A stretch of DNA of 53,134 nucleotides from the NCBI GenBank assembly GCA_030655315.1, contig JAURVT010000019.1:1-53134 (forward strand), given 5' to 3'. The notes under the pieces were generated by a model. That model ran no database searches. It was not told the DNA's origin and saw only the letters and a list, made by a program, of their open reading frames with translations. Of this stretch, positions 18,128 to 26,642 are shown in pieces. The position numbers and the translations under genes were made by a program. This DNA is from Nocardioidaceae bacterium. GTDB taxonomy: Bacteria > Actinomycetota > Actinomycetes > Propionibacteriales > Nocardioidaceae. Numbering within the stretch: the stretch's first letter is position 1; each line of letters opens with the position of its first letter.

Positions 18128-20158
18128 TCAGCGCAGGAACGCCGCGGCCACGCCCGAGTCCACCGGCACGTGCAGGCCGGTGGTCTGGGTCAGGTCGGGA
18201 CCGACGAGCGCGAACACGCCGTTGGCGACGTGCTCGGGCAGCACCTCGCGCTTGAGCAGGGTGCGCTGGGCGTAGAACGCGCCGAGGTCCTTCTCCTCCA
18301 CGCCGTAGACCTTGGCGCGGTTGGCGCCCCAGCCGCCGGCGAAGATGCCCGAGCCGCGGACGACGCCGTCGGGGTTGATGCCATTGACCTTGACGCCGTG
18401 CTCGCCGAGCTCGGCGGCCAGCAGGCGCACCTGGTGGGCCTGGTCGGCCTTGACCGCGGAGTACGCGATGTTGTTCGGGCCGGCGAAGACCGAGTTCTTG
18501 CTGGAGATGTAGACGATGTCGCCGCCGAGCCCCTGCTCGATCAGCACCTTCGCCGCCGTGCGTGCCACCAGGAACGAGCCCTTGGCCATCACGGCGTGCT
18601 GCAGGTCCCAGTCCGCGACGGTGGTCTCGAGCAGCGACTTGCTCAGCGACAGGCCGGCGTTGTTGACCACGAGGTCGAGCCCGCCGAACGCGAGCAGCGT
18701 CTCCTCGACGGCCGCGCGCACCTGGTCCTCGTCGGACACGTCGGCCTGCACGCCGACGGCGACGTCGGTGCCGCCGATCTCGGCCGCGGCGGCCTGCGCC
18801 TTGGCGAGGTCGAGGTCGGCGATCGCGACGACGGCACCCTCGGCGGCCAGCTTCACCGCGATGGCCTTGCCGATCCCCGACGCGGCGCCGGTCACCAGCG
18901 CGATGCGGGTGGCGAGCGGCTTGGCCTTGGGCATCCGCTGCAGCTTGGCCTCCTCCAGCGCCCAGTACTCGATCCGGAACTTCTCTGCCTCGTCGATCGG
19001 CGCGTAGGTCGACAGGCCCTCGGCGCCGCGCATCACGTTGATCGCGTTGACGTAGAACTCGCCGGCAACGCGGGCGGTCTGCTTGTCCTTGCCGAAGCTG
19101 AACATGCCGACGCCGGGCACCAGGACGACCAGCGGGTCGGCGCCGCGCATCGCGGGGCTGTCGGGCGTCGCGTGCCGGTCGTAGTAGCCGGCGTAGTCCT
19201 CGCGGTAGGCGACGTGCAGCTCGCGCAGGCGCGCGATCGAGTCCTCGACGGACGCGTCCACGGGCAGGTCGAGCACGAGCGGCTTCACCTTGGTGCGCAG
19301 GAAGTGATCGGGGCAGGAGGTTCCCAGGGCCGCCAGCCGCGGGTGCTCGGCGGACGCGAGGAAGTCCAGGACGACGTCCGCATCGGTGAAGTGGCCGACC
19401 ATCGGCCGGTCCTGCGACGCGATCGAGCGGATCGTCGCGACGAGCGCCGCGGCCTTCGTGCGTCGCTCGATCTCGGGCAGCGCGCCGTAGCCGTCGAGCG
19501 CGGGCCCGAACGGGTCGGCCTTCGAGTGCTCGGCGATGTACGCCGCGGCCGTGTCGATGATCCAGAGCGAGGCCTGCTCGGCTTCGTCGCTCGTCCCGCC
19601 CCATGCCGTGATGCCGTGCCCGCCGAGGACGCAGCCGATCGCGTCGGGGTTCTTCGCCTTGATCTCGGCGATGTCCAGGCCGAGCTGAAAGCCCGGACGA
19701 CGCCAGTCGACCCAGGCCACCTTGTCGCCGAAGATCGTCCGCGTCAGCTCGCGCCCGTCGGCGGCCGTCGCGATCGCGATGCCCGAGTCGGGGTGCAGGT
19801 GGTCGACGTGCGGCGCGTCCACGAGGCCGTGCATCGCGGTGTCGATCGACGGCGCGGCTCCGCCCTTGCCGTGCAGGCAGTAGTCGAACGCGGCGACCAT
19901 CTCGTCCTCGCGCTCGACGCCCGGGTAGACGTCGACGAGCGCGCGCAGGCGGTCCAGGCGGAGCACCGCGAGTCCGGGCTCCCTGAGCGTGCCGAGGTCT
20001 CCGCCGGAGCCCTTGACCCAGAGCAGCTCGACGGGCTCGGAGGTGACCGGGTCGATCTCGGTGCCCTTGGCCGAGGTGTTGCCGCCGGCGTAGTTGGTGT
20101 TCTTCGCGTCGGCGCCGAGCCGGTTGGACCGCGCGATCAGCTCTGCGGGGGTGGTCAT
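18128..20158 (-). CDS. rhaEW: Bifunctional rhamnulose-1-phosphate aldolase / L-lactaldehyde dehydrogenase
   Basis: A 676-residue fusion. The first part (about 1-400) is a class II aldolase of the RhaD/AraD fold, with metal-binding histidines in HVDHLHPDSG and GGHG. The second part (about 420-676) is a short-chain dehydrogenase with VTGAASGIGKA, NNAGLS and the YSAVK catalytic pair. The aldolase splits L-rhamnulose-1-phosphate to DHAP and L-lactaldehyde, and the dehydrogenase oxidises L-lactaldehyde to L-lactate, as known for RhaEW in alphaproteobacteria, Bacillus and actinobacteria. The start at 20158 overlaps the rhaI stop (TGATG); an ATG three codons upstream (20167) is an alternative. Confidence 0.94.
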   Translation of the reverse strand: MTTPAELIARSNRLGADAKNTNYAGGNTSAKGTEIDPVTSEPVELLWVKGSGGDLGTLREPGLAVLRLDRLRALVDVYPGVEREDEMVAAFDYCLHGKGGAAPSIDTAMHGLVDAPHVDHLHPDSGIAIATAADGRELTRTIFGDKVAWVDWRRPGFQLGLDIAEIKAKNPDAIGCVLGGHGITAWGGTSDEAEQASLWIIDTAAAYIAEHSKADPFGPALDGYGALPEIERRTKAAALVATIRSIASQDRPMVGHFTDADVVLDFLASAEHPRLAALGTSCPDHFLRTKVKPLVLDLPVDASVEDSIARLRELHVAYREDYAGYYDRHATPDSPAMRGADPLVVLVPGVGMFSFGKDKQTARVAGEFYVNAINVMRGAEGLSTYAPIDEAEKFRIEYWALEEAKLQRMPKAKPLATRIALVTGAASGIGKAIAVKLAAEGAVVAIADLDLAKAQAAAAEIGGTDVAVGVQADVSDEDQVRAAVEETLLAFGGLDLVVNNAGLSLSKSLLETTVADWDLQHAVMAKGSFLVARTAAKVLIEQGLGGDIVYISSKNSVFAGPNNIAYSAVKADQAHQVRLLAAELGEHGVKVNGINPDGVVRGSGIFAGGWGANRAKVYGVEEKDLGAFYAQRTLLKREVLPEHVANGVFALVGPDLTQTTGLHVPVDSGVAAAFLR

Positions 20159-21324
20159 CAGTTCCATCCTGACTGCGAGCCGCCGACGCGGTCCGCCTCG
20201 ATCTGCTGCTGGTAGCCGCTCGCGGCGTAGGCCCGCACCGGGTCCGCCGGCAGGCCGCGTCCCTCGCGCCACGCGGCGAGGTCGGCCCGGACGTCGGTGT
20301 AGAACGCGTCGTTGAAGACCTCGTGCGCGCCGAGCACGTCGCCGGCCGTGCGGGCGGCGTCGAGGGCGTCGAGGTCGAGCAGCAGGGCGCGGGCCGTCAT
20401 CTCCTGGACGTTGAGCACCGAGCGGATCTGCCCGGGGATCTTGCCCTCGATGTTGTGGCACTGGTCGAGCATCAGCGCGACGTCGCTGCCCGGGCCGAAG
20501 CCGCCGCCGCGGATCACCTCGACGACGATGCGGAACAGCTGGAACGGGTCCGCCGCCCCCACGATCAGGTCGTCGTCGGCGTAGAAGCGGCTGTTGAAGT
20601 CGAACGAGCCGAGACGGCCCAGGCGCAGCAGCTGCATGACGATGAACTCGATGTTGGTGCCCGGCGCGTGGTGGCCGGTGTCGAGGCAGACCATCGCCTT
20701 CGGGCCCAGGGCGCTGACGTGGGCGTACGACGTGCCCCAGTCGGGGACGTCGGTGTGGTAGAACGCCGGCTCGAAGAACTTGTACTCGAGCACGAGCCGC
20801 TGGTCGTCGCCGAGCCGGTCGTAGATCGTGCGCAGGCTCTCGGCGAGCCAGTCCTGGCGGGCGCGCATGTCGGCCTGGCCGGGGTAGTTGGAGCCGTCGG
20901 CGAGCCAGATCTTGAGGTCGCGCGACCCCGTCTGGTCCATCACGTCGATGCACCGCAGGTTGTGCTCGACGGCCTTGCGGCGGACGGCCGGGTCGGCATG
21001 GGTGAGGCTGCCGAGCCGGTAGTCGTCGTCCTGGAAGGTGTTGGAGTTGACGGTGCCGAGACCGACGCCGTGCTCCTTCGCGTAGGTGCCGAGCGCGGCG
21101 AAGTCGTCCACGTCGTCCCAGGGGATGTGCAGCGCCACGGTCGGTGCGAGGCCCGTGAGGCGGTGCACGGTGGCGGCGTCGGCGATCTTCTCGTGGACGT
21201 CGCGCGGGGTGCCGGCGCTGCCGAACACCTTGAAGCGCGTGCCCGAGTTGCCGTAGGCCCAGGACGGCACCTCGATGGCGAGCGCCTCGAGCTGGTGGCT
21301 GATCGAGTCGAAGGTGGTGGTCAT
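20158..21324 (-). CDS. rhaI: L-rhamnose isomerase
   Basis: A 388-residue TIM-barrel isomerase that converts L-rhamnose to L-rhamnulose. It has the actinobacterial/Pseudomonas-type RhaI sequence: EVPSWAYGNSGTRFKVF at the start, LWLADGS-like KIWLADGSNYPGQ, LEYKFFEPAFYHTDVPDWG and DTGHHAPGTNIEFIV with metal-binding residues, plus FDFNSRFYADDDL. It sits 1 bp after rhaM and overlaps rhaEW. It is not the E. coli RhaA type (about 419 residues). Confidence 0.96.
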   Translation of the reverse strand: MTTTFDSISHQLEALAIEVPSWAYGNSGTRFKVFGSAGTPRDVHEKIADAATVHRLTGLAPTVALHIPWDDVDDFAALGTYAKEHGVGLGTVNSNTFQDDDYRLGSLTHADPAVRRKAVEHNLRCIDVMDQTGSRDLKIWLADGSNYPGQADMRARQDWLAESLRTIYDRLGDDQRLVLEYKFFEPAFYHTDVPDWGTSYAHVSALGPKAMVCLDTGHHAPGTNIEFIVMQLLRLGRLGSFDFNSRFYADDDLIVGAADPFQLFRIVVEVIRGGGFGPGSDVALMLDQCHNIEGKIPGQIRSVLNVQEMTARALLLDLDALDAARTAGDVLGAHEVFNDAFYTDVRADLAAWREGRGLPADPVRAYAASGYQQQIEADRVGGSQSGWN

Positions 21325-21325
21325 C

Positions 21326-21679
21326 TCACATCACTTCTCGTGGGTGGTGCGCGAGCTGGTCCTCCAGGTGGAAGACCTCCTCGAGCTGCAGGAAGCCGGT
21401 GTCGGGACGGTCGTCGCCGAGGGCGACGAAGAAGTCGGCCATCTCGGCCTGCCAGCGCGCGTTGACGTCGGTCGCGGCCATGCCGGCCTGGGCGTCCTCG
21501 AGCGACGGGGTCTCGAGGTAGCCGATCAGCAGGCCGTCGGGCCGCAGGAACAGGGAGTAGTTGTGCCACCCGGTGTCGGCCAGGGCCGCGAGCATCTCGG
21601 GCCAGACGGCGGCGTGACGCTGCTTGTACTCCTCGACGCGGTCGGGCTTGACCTGCAGCTGGAAGCAGACGCGGGGCAT
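21326..21679 (-). CDS. rhaM: L-rhamnose mutarotase
   Basis: A 117-residue RhaM/RhaU protein with the family pattern RVCFQLQVKPDRVEEYKQRHAAVWPEML, the GWHNYSLFL strand and the terminal VFHLED. It interconverts alpha and beta anomers of L-rhamnose, feeding the isomerase. It lies between the transporter genes and the catabolic genes, 93 bp after rhaS; that gap contains the hairpin at 21721-21758. Length is slightly above the usual 104-110. Confidence 0.95.
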   Translation of the reverse strand: MPRVCFQLQVKPDRVEEYKQRHAAVWPEMLAALADTGWHNYSLFLRPDGLLIGYLETPSLEDAQAGMAATDVNARWQAEMADFFVALGDDRPDTGFLQLEEVFHLEDQLAHHPREVM

Positions 21680-21720
21680 GACGGACCGCCTTGGCTGGGA
21701 GGGGAACGGGTGGGGAGGAC

Positions 21721-21758
21721 CGCGCCGACCGGCGACCGGGGGATCGCCGGCCGGCGCG
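21721..21758 (-). other. Intra-operon stem-loop between rhaS and rhaM
   Basis: A 15-bp stem with one mismatch (CGCGCCG-A-CCGGCGA against TCGCCGG-C-CGGCGCG) and an 8-nt loop lies in the 93-bp space after the binding-protein gene. No T-tract follows, so it is better explained as an mRNA-stabilising or partial-termination element that lets rhaS be made in excess than as a full stop. Confidence 0.7.
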
Positions 21759-21772
21759 AGAGGGGCGACGAC

Positions 21773-22810
21773 TCAGAAGTCGAAGTCGTCGATGTTGTCG
21801 GCGTTGAAGACGGTGGGCTCACCGAGGACGACGACGCCGTCGGCCTCGACGGTGTAGTCACCGAGGTCGCCGGCGGTGAACTTGTCGCCCTCCTTGCCGG
21901 TGATGGTGCCGTCGACGAGCGCCTGCGCGGTGAACGCGGCGAGGTAACCGAGCTCCTCGGGGTTCCACAGCGCGAAGCCCTTGACGGTGCCGTCCTTGAC
22001 GTACTCGCGCATCTGGTTGGGCGTGCCGAGCCCGGTCAGCTGGACCTTGCCCTTGAAGTCCGAGTCGGACAGGTAGCGCGCCGCGGCGGCGATGCCGACC
22101 GTGGTGGGCGAGATGATGCCCTTGAGGTCCGGGTTCGACTGCAGCAGCGCCGCGGTCTTGTCGAAGGACTCCTGGTCGTCGTCGTTGCCGTAGACGGTGT
22201 CGACGAGCTCGATGTTCGGGTGGTTGGCCGCGAGGTCCTTCTTCATCAGCTCGATCCAGGTGTTCTGGTTCGTCGCGTTGGCGGCCGCGGACAGGATGGC
22301 GACCTTGCCCTCGTCACCGATCTGCTCGGCGATCAGGTCGACCTGGCTCTTGGCGATGCCCTCGGCGCTGGCCTGGTTGACGAACACGTCGCGGAACTGC
22401 GGCTCGGTGTCGGAGTCGAACGTGACGACCTTGGTGCCGGCGCTGCGCGCCTCCTCGAGGGCGTCGCCGATGGCGGTGGGGTCGTTGGCCGACAGGACGA
22501 GCGCGTTGATGCCCTGCTGCGCGACGGTGTTGATGTACTGGACCTGCGCGTCCGGGGTCGCCTCCTGCGGGCCGACCTCGTCGAACGTGCCGCCGAACTC
22601 CTCGACGGCCTTCTTGCCGCCGGCGTCGGAGGCCTCGAAGTAGGGGTTGCCGAGGTTCTTGGGCAGGAACGTGACGGTCGTGGCGCCGCCGCCGCCCTCG
22701 CCGCCGGAGCCGGAGCCGCTGTCGCTGCCGCCGCCACAGGCCGTGAGGACCATGGCCGCACTGAGCGTGAGAGCCGCGAGCGCGGTGGCCCGCTTGGTCT
22801 GGATCTTCAT
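21773..22810 (-). CDS. rhaS: Rhamnose ABC transporter substrate-binding lipoprotein
   Basis: A 345-residue lipoprotein: signal peptide with lipobox LTAC and lipidated Cys25, a Gly/Ser-rich linker, then a type I periplasmic sugar-binding fold (VTFLPKNLGNPYFEASDAGGKKAVEEFG; DSDTEP; SPTTVGIAAAARYLSD; GLGTPNQMREYVKDG). This is the RhaS branch of sugar-binding proteins; the assignment to rhamnose is strengthened by the operon. Its ATG overlaps the rhaP stop (ATGA). A hairpin follows the gene. Confidence 0.93.
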   Translation of the reverse strand: MKIQTKRATALAALTLSAAMVLTACGGGSDSGSGSGGEGGGGATTVTFLPKNLGNPYFEASDAGGKKAVEEFGGTFDEVGPQEATPDAQVQYINTVAQQGINALVLSANDPTAIGDALEEARSAGTKVVTFDSDTEPQFRDVFVNQASAEGIAKSQVDLIAEQIGDEGKVAILSAAANATNQNTWIELMKKDLAANHPNIELVDTVYGNDDDQESFDKTAALLQSNPDLKGIISPTTVGIAAAARYLSDSDFKGKVQLTGLGTPNQMREYVKDGTVKGFALWNPEELGYLAAFTAQALVDGTITGKEGDKFTAGDLGDYTVEADGVVVLGEPTVFNADNIDDFDF

Positions 22811-23865
22811 GAGGTGTGCCTTCCGTGGGTGCCGGCGCCAGCTGCTGGCGCTCGTGAGGGGCCTGCGGCCCGTCGGTTCGACCGGGAGCGCAGTCGCGAG
22901 ACGGCCTCCAGGACGCTGGTGGACATCACCGAGGCCACGAGGAGCAGCCCGATGATGATGTTGATGACGTTGACCGTCACGCCCTGCAGGCGCAGGGCGC
23001 TCGAGATGACGCCGATCAGGAGCACGCCGGCGACGACGCCGGGGAGCTTGCCGCGGCCGCCGAAGATCGAGACGCCTCCGAGGAGGACCGCCGCGATCAC
23101 CTGCAGCTCCAGGCCCGTGGCGTTGTCACCGCGGGCGCTGCCGAAGCGCAGCGTGAAGAAGATGCCCGCGAAGGCCGACACGAGGCCGGTCAGCACGAAC
23201 ACCGTGAACTTGGAGCGCTGGACGTTGACGCCGGTGAACCGCGCCGCCTCGTCGTTCAGGCCGATGTCGTAGATGCCGCGGCCGAACGAGGAGTACTGCA
23301 GCAGCACCGCGAACCCGACGGCGAGCACCAGGAACGGGATCACGACGACCGGGATCCCGGTGCTGCCGATGGTGGCCTTGGCCAGGTCGGTCCAGGTCTC
23401 GGGGAACTCGGTGACCGCCGTGGTGCCGAGCAGGCCGACGGCCAGGCCGCGGAACAGCGCGAGCGTGCCGATCGTCACCGCCAGCGACGGCAGCCCGACG
23501 TACGCGACGAGGAATCCGTTGAACGCGCCGCACACCGCACCGGCGGCGAGCGCGACCACGGCCGCGCCGACGAACGGCATGCCCGCCTGCGTCAGGACGC
23601 CGAGCAGGACGCTCGACAGACCGACGACGCTGGCGACCGAGAGGTCGATCTCGCCGGTGACGATGACCATCGTCATCGGCAGCGCGATCAGCAGGATCGG
23701 CGCGACGTCGAGCAGCAGGTACGTGAGCGTCAGCGGGCCGTCGAAGAACGGCACGTTGAGGATCGAGTACAGGACGACGACCACCAGCAGGAAGATCACC
23801 GCGCTCTCGCGGGTGACCAGCAGGCGCTGCCACAGGGGGCGCGCGTGCTCGGGGTAGGTGCTCAT
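22807..23865 (-). CDS. rhaP: Rhamnose ABC transporter permease (RhaP)
   Basis: A 352-residue permease with about nine or ten hydrophobic helices and the ribose/rhamnose permease signature TGEIDLSVASVVGLSS and GLPSLAVTIGTLALFRG. It pairs with the next permease (rhaQ) as a heterodimer. Start and stop overlap rhaQ and rhaS by four bases. The last residues (about 330-352) are basic and lie in the cytosol. Confidence 0.92.
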   Translation of the reverse strand: MSTYPEHARPLWQRLLVTRESAVIFLLVVVVLYSILNVPFFDGPLTLTYLLLDVAPILLIALPMTMVIVTGEIDLSVASVVGLSSVLLGVLTQAGMPFVGAAVVALAAGAVCGAFNGFLVAYVGLPSLAVTIGTLALFRGLAVGLLGTTAVTEFPETWTDLAKATIGSTGIPVVVIPFLVLAVGFAVLLQYSSFGRGIYDIGLNDEAARFTGVNVQRSKFTVFVLTGLVSAFAGIFFTLRFGSARGDNATGLELQVIAAVLLGGVSIFGGRGKLPGVVAGVLLIGVISSALRLQGVTVNVINIIIGLLLVASVMSTSVLEAVSRLRSRSNRRAAGPSRAPAAGAGTHGRHTS

Positions 23866-24929
23866 GCGTCTTCCCTCGCCTCGGTGAGCTTGCGTGCGGT
23901 GCGGTTGGCCAGGACCCGGTCGAGGACGATCGCGCCGATGATCAACCCGCCCACGACGGCCCGCTGCCAGAAGTCGGGGATGCCGACGATCGGCAGGGCG
24001 CGGTTGATGGTGACGAGCAGGAAGGCGCCGATGGCGGCACCCCAGACCGTGCCGCTCCCGCCGAAGATCGCGACCCCGCCGATGACCACGGCGGCGACGG
24101 CCTGCAGCTCGATGCCGGTGCCCGCGCCGGAGCTGACGGTGCCGTAGCGCGCGGCGAACAGGACGCCCGCGAGCCCGGCCAGCGCGCCGCTCAGCGCGAA
24201 CGCGGCGAGCACCCGGCGTCGGACGTCCAGCCCGTACAGGACGGCGGCGTCGGGGTCGGAGCCGATCGCGTACAGCTCGCGTCCGCCGCGGGCCGAGTAG
24301 AGGTAGTAGCCCACCCCGACGAGCACCACGAGCGCGATGATCGTCAGCACCGGGATGCTGAGGATCGACGCGGTGCCGAGGCGGAGGAACGAGCGGGGCA
24401 TGTCGTCGGCGTTGATCCGGTCGCTGCCGGCCCAGGTGAGCACGACGCCGCGGTAGATGTAGAGGGTGCCGAGCGTGATGACGAGCGCGGGCACCCGGCC
24501 GAACGCGACGAGCACGCCGTTGACCAGGCCGAGCAGCATCCCGACGACCAGTCCGGCGAGGATCACCGCGACCACCGGCAGGCCGGTGTCGATGAAGAGC
24601 CGGCCGGTCAGGTACGCGGTGAGCCCGAGCACCGACCCGACGGACAGGTCGACGTTGCGGGTGATGACGACGACCGCCTGGCCCGCCGCGAGCAGCAGCA
24701 GGATCGACGGCGTCAGCAGCAGGTCGCGCCAGCTGTTGGAGCTGAACAGGAAGCTCGGCGTCGTCAGCGTCGCGGCCGCGATGACGAGCAGCAGCACGAT
24801 GAGGATGGCGAGCTCGCGCGAGCGCAGGACCGTCGTCAGGATCCGTCGACCGCGCGGCTGACGGCTGGGCTCGACCAGGCGCTCGACCGCGTCGGGGGTG
24901 CTGGGCTCGGTGCTCTGCGCCGCGCTCAT
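23862..24929 (-). CDS. rhaQ: Rhamnose ABC transporter permease (RhaQ)
   Basis: A 355-residue permease homologous to RhaP: RNVDLSVGSVLGLTAY, RVPALVITLGTLYIYRGVVLTW and GSGTVWGAAIGAFLL are typical of the RhaPQ/RbsC family. An N-terminal 30-residue cytosolic stretch precedes the first helix. The ATG at 24929 overlaps the rhaT stop (ATGA, 24926-24929). Assignment of P versus Q follows gene order and sequence resemblance, so the two labels could be exchanged. Confidence 0.9.
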   Translation of the reverse strand: MSAAQSTEPSTPDAVERLVEPSRQPRGRRILTTVLRSRELAILIVLLLVIAAATLTTPSFLFSSNSWRDLLLTPSILLLLAAGQAVVVITRNVDLSVGSVLGLTAYLTGRLFIDTGLPVVAVILAGLVVGMLLGLVNGVLVAFGRVPALVITLGTLYIYRGVVLTWAGSDRINADDMPRSFLRLGTASILSIPVLTIIALVVLVGVGYYLYSARGGRELYAIGSDPDAAVLYGLDVRRRVLAAFALSGALAGLAGVLFAARYGTVSSGAGTGIELQAVAAVVIGGVAIFGGSGTVWGAAIGAFLLVTINRALPIVGIPDFWQRAVVGGLIIGAIVLDRVLANRTARKLTEAREDA

Positions 24930-26455
24930 CGCTGGGCCTCCAGGCTGGTGGTGGCGGCCCTCATGACCGACTCGGGGGTGGCGTCGTCGCGGGCGATGTC
25001 GGCGGTGAGCCGGCCCTCGCAGACGACGAGCACGCGGTCGGCCATGCCGAGCACCTCGGGCAGTTCCGACGAGATCATCAGGATCGCGAGGCCCTGGCCG
25101 GCGAGCTCGGAGAGCAGCCGGTGCACCTCGGACTTCGTGCCGACGTCGATGCCGCGGGTGGGCTCGTCGATGATCAGCAGCTTGGGGTTCGTGGCCAGCC
25201 ACTTGGCGATGACGACCTTCTGCTGGTTGCCGCCCGACATCGTCGCGGCATTCATGTCGAGCGCACCGGTCTTGACCGCGAGGCGCTGGGCCCACGGGCT
25301 CGCCGCACGGTTCTCGGCGCCCTCGGTGAGGATGCCGAGGCGCGAGAGGCCGCCGCGGATCACGCCGGCGACGTTGCGCGCCACCGACGCGTCGGTGACC
25401 AGGCCCTGCTTGCGACGGTCCTCGGGGATGAACGCCATGCCGGCCGCGATGGCCGCGCGCGGGTTGCTCGGCGGGACGGGTCGGCCGTGCATCGTCACCG
25501 TGCCGCGCTCGTAGCCGTCCACGCCGAACACGGCGCGGGCGATCTCGCTGCGACCGGCCCCGACGAGCCCGGCGAGACCGACGATCTCGCCCTCGCGGAC
25601 CTGGAAGCTGACGTCGTGGAACTGGCCTACGGCGTCGAGGCCCTCGACCTCGAGGACGACCTCGCCGACCGTCGCGGGCGTCTTGGGGAAGAGGTCGCCG
25701 ACCTCGCGTCCGACCATCAGCGCGACGATCTCGTCCTCGTCGGTCTCGGCGACGGGCTTGGTGGCGACGTACTCGCCGTCGCGCATCACCGTGACGGTGT
25801 CGCACAGCGCGAACACCTCGTCGAAGCGGTGCGAGATGAACACCAGCGCCCGCCCCTCGTCGCGCAGGCTGCGGGCGACGGCGAACAGCCGGTCGACCTC
25901 GACGCCCGACAGCGCGGCGGTGGGCTCGTCCATGATGAGCAGCCGCGCGTCGAGCGAGATGGCCTTGGCGATCTCGATGATCTGCTGGTCCGCGATCGAC
26001 AGCCCCTGGGCCGGGCGACGCGGGTCGAGGGCGACGCCCAGGCGGCTGAACAGCGCGGTGGCCTCGGTGTGCATCGCCGCGCGGTCGACGCGGCGTCCGC
26101 GGGTCAGCGGCTGGCGTCCCATGAAGATGTTCTCGGTGACCGAGAGGTCGGGGAAGAGCGTCGGCTCCTGGTAGATCACGGCGATGCCCGCGGCCTTGGA
26201 GTCCGACGTCGACCCGAAGTCGACGTGGATGCCGTCGAGCAGGAAGTCGCCGGAGTCGCGGCGGTGCACCCCGGCGACGATCTTGATCAGGGTGGACTTG
26301 CCGGCGCCGTTCTCGCCCACGAGCGCGTGGATCGAGCCGGCGTCGACCGACAGGCTCGCCGAGCTCAGGGCGACGACGGGACCGAAGGACTTCGCGACGT
26401 CGCGCAGCTCGAGGGTCGGCGTGCCAGCGGGTGCGTCCGACGCGGTCGCAGCCAT
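24926..26455 (-). CDS. rhaT: Rhamnose ABC transporter ATP-binding protein
   Basis: A 509-residue tandem ATPase of the ribose/rhamnose type. The first half has GENGAGKST (near residue 50), IYQEPTLFPDL, LSIADQQIIEIAKAI and LLIMDEPTAAL. The second half has the degenerate Walker A GLVGAGRSE, the MSGGNQQKVVIAKWL signature and LLIIDEPTRGIDVG. It is the first gene of the 11-gene rhamnose operon. ATG 26455 is chosen over GTG 26461 because GGAGG (26461-26465) would otherwise overlap the start codon. The LacI-type operator lies 13 bp upstream. Confidence 0.94.
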   Translation of the reverse strand: MAATASDAPAGTPTLELRDVAKSFGPVVALSSASLSVDAGSIHALVGENGAGKSTLIKIVAGVHRRDSGDFLLDGIHVDFGSTSDSKAAGIAVIYQEPTLFPDLSVTENIFMGRQPLTRGRRVDRAAMHTEATALFSRLGVALDPRRPAQGLSIADQQIIEIAKAISLDARLLIMDEPTAALSGVEVDRLFAVARSLRDEGRALVFISHRFDEVFALCDTVTVMRDGEYVATKPVAETDEDEIVALMVGREVGDLFPKTPATVGEVVLEVEGLDAVGQFHDVSFQVREGEIVGLAGLVGAGRSEIARAVFGVDGYERGTVTMHGRPVPPSNPRAAIAAGMAFIPEDRRKQGLVTDASVARNVAGVIRGGLSRLGILTEGAENRAASPWAQRLAVKTGALDMNAATMSGGNQQKVVIAKWLATNPKLLIIDEPTRGIDVGTKSEVHRLLSELAGQGLAILMISSELPEVLGMADRVLVVCEGRLTADIARDDATPESVMRAATTSLEAQR

Positions 26456-26468
26456 GTCCACCTCCGGA

Positions 26469-26482
26469 TTGAAACGTTACAA
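26469..26482. promoter_or_regulatory. LacI-family operator of the rhamnose operon
   Basis: TTGAAACGTTACAA is a near-perfect palindrome centred on a CpG (AACGTT core), the hallmark of LacI-family operators. It lies just before the ribosome site of rhaT and downstream of the predicted -10 box, a good position to block transcription. The LacI regulator gene reads divergently from 26643. Confidence 0.82.
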
Positions 26483-26493
26483 CAACAGAGTGG

Positions 26494-26523
26494 ACGGTAT
26501 GTGACGGCCCCCACAACGGTCAA
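26494..26523 (-). promoter_or_regulatory. Predicted promoter of the rhamnose operon
   Basis: On the minus strand TTGACC (26518-26523) is followed after 18 bp by TACCGT (26494-26499). Both fit housekeeping-sigma boxes, and the TSS would fall close to the operator. No other promoter-like pair this good is seen in the 187-bp divergent region. Confidence 0.55.
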
Positions 26524-26642
26524 GAGTTTCGGGAAAGTCACGATCAGGTGTCGGACCGGGCCGGCGACCTGACCCCCGGCGTCTACCCTGATCGGCGGAG
26601 CGGGCCGTCGGCCCGGAGATACCGGTCAGGGGGCGTCGAGGC

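Noticed and set aside
26462-26642. A second LacI operator in the divergent gap
   Set aside because: No other AACGTT-centred palindrome is visible; only the site at 26469-26482 holds up.
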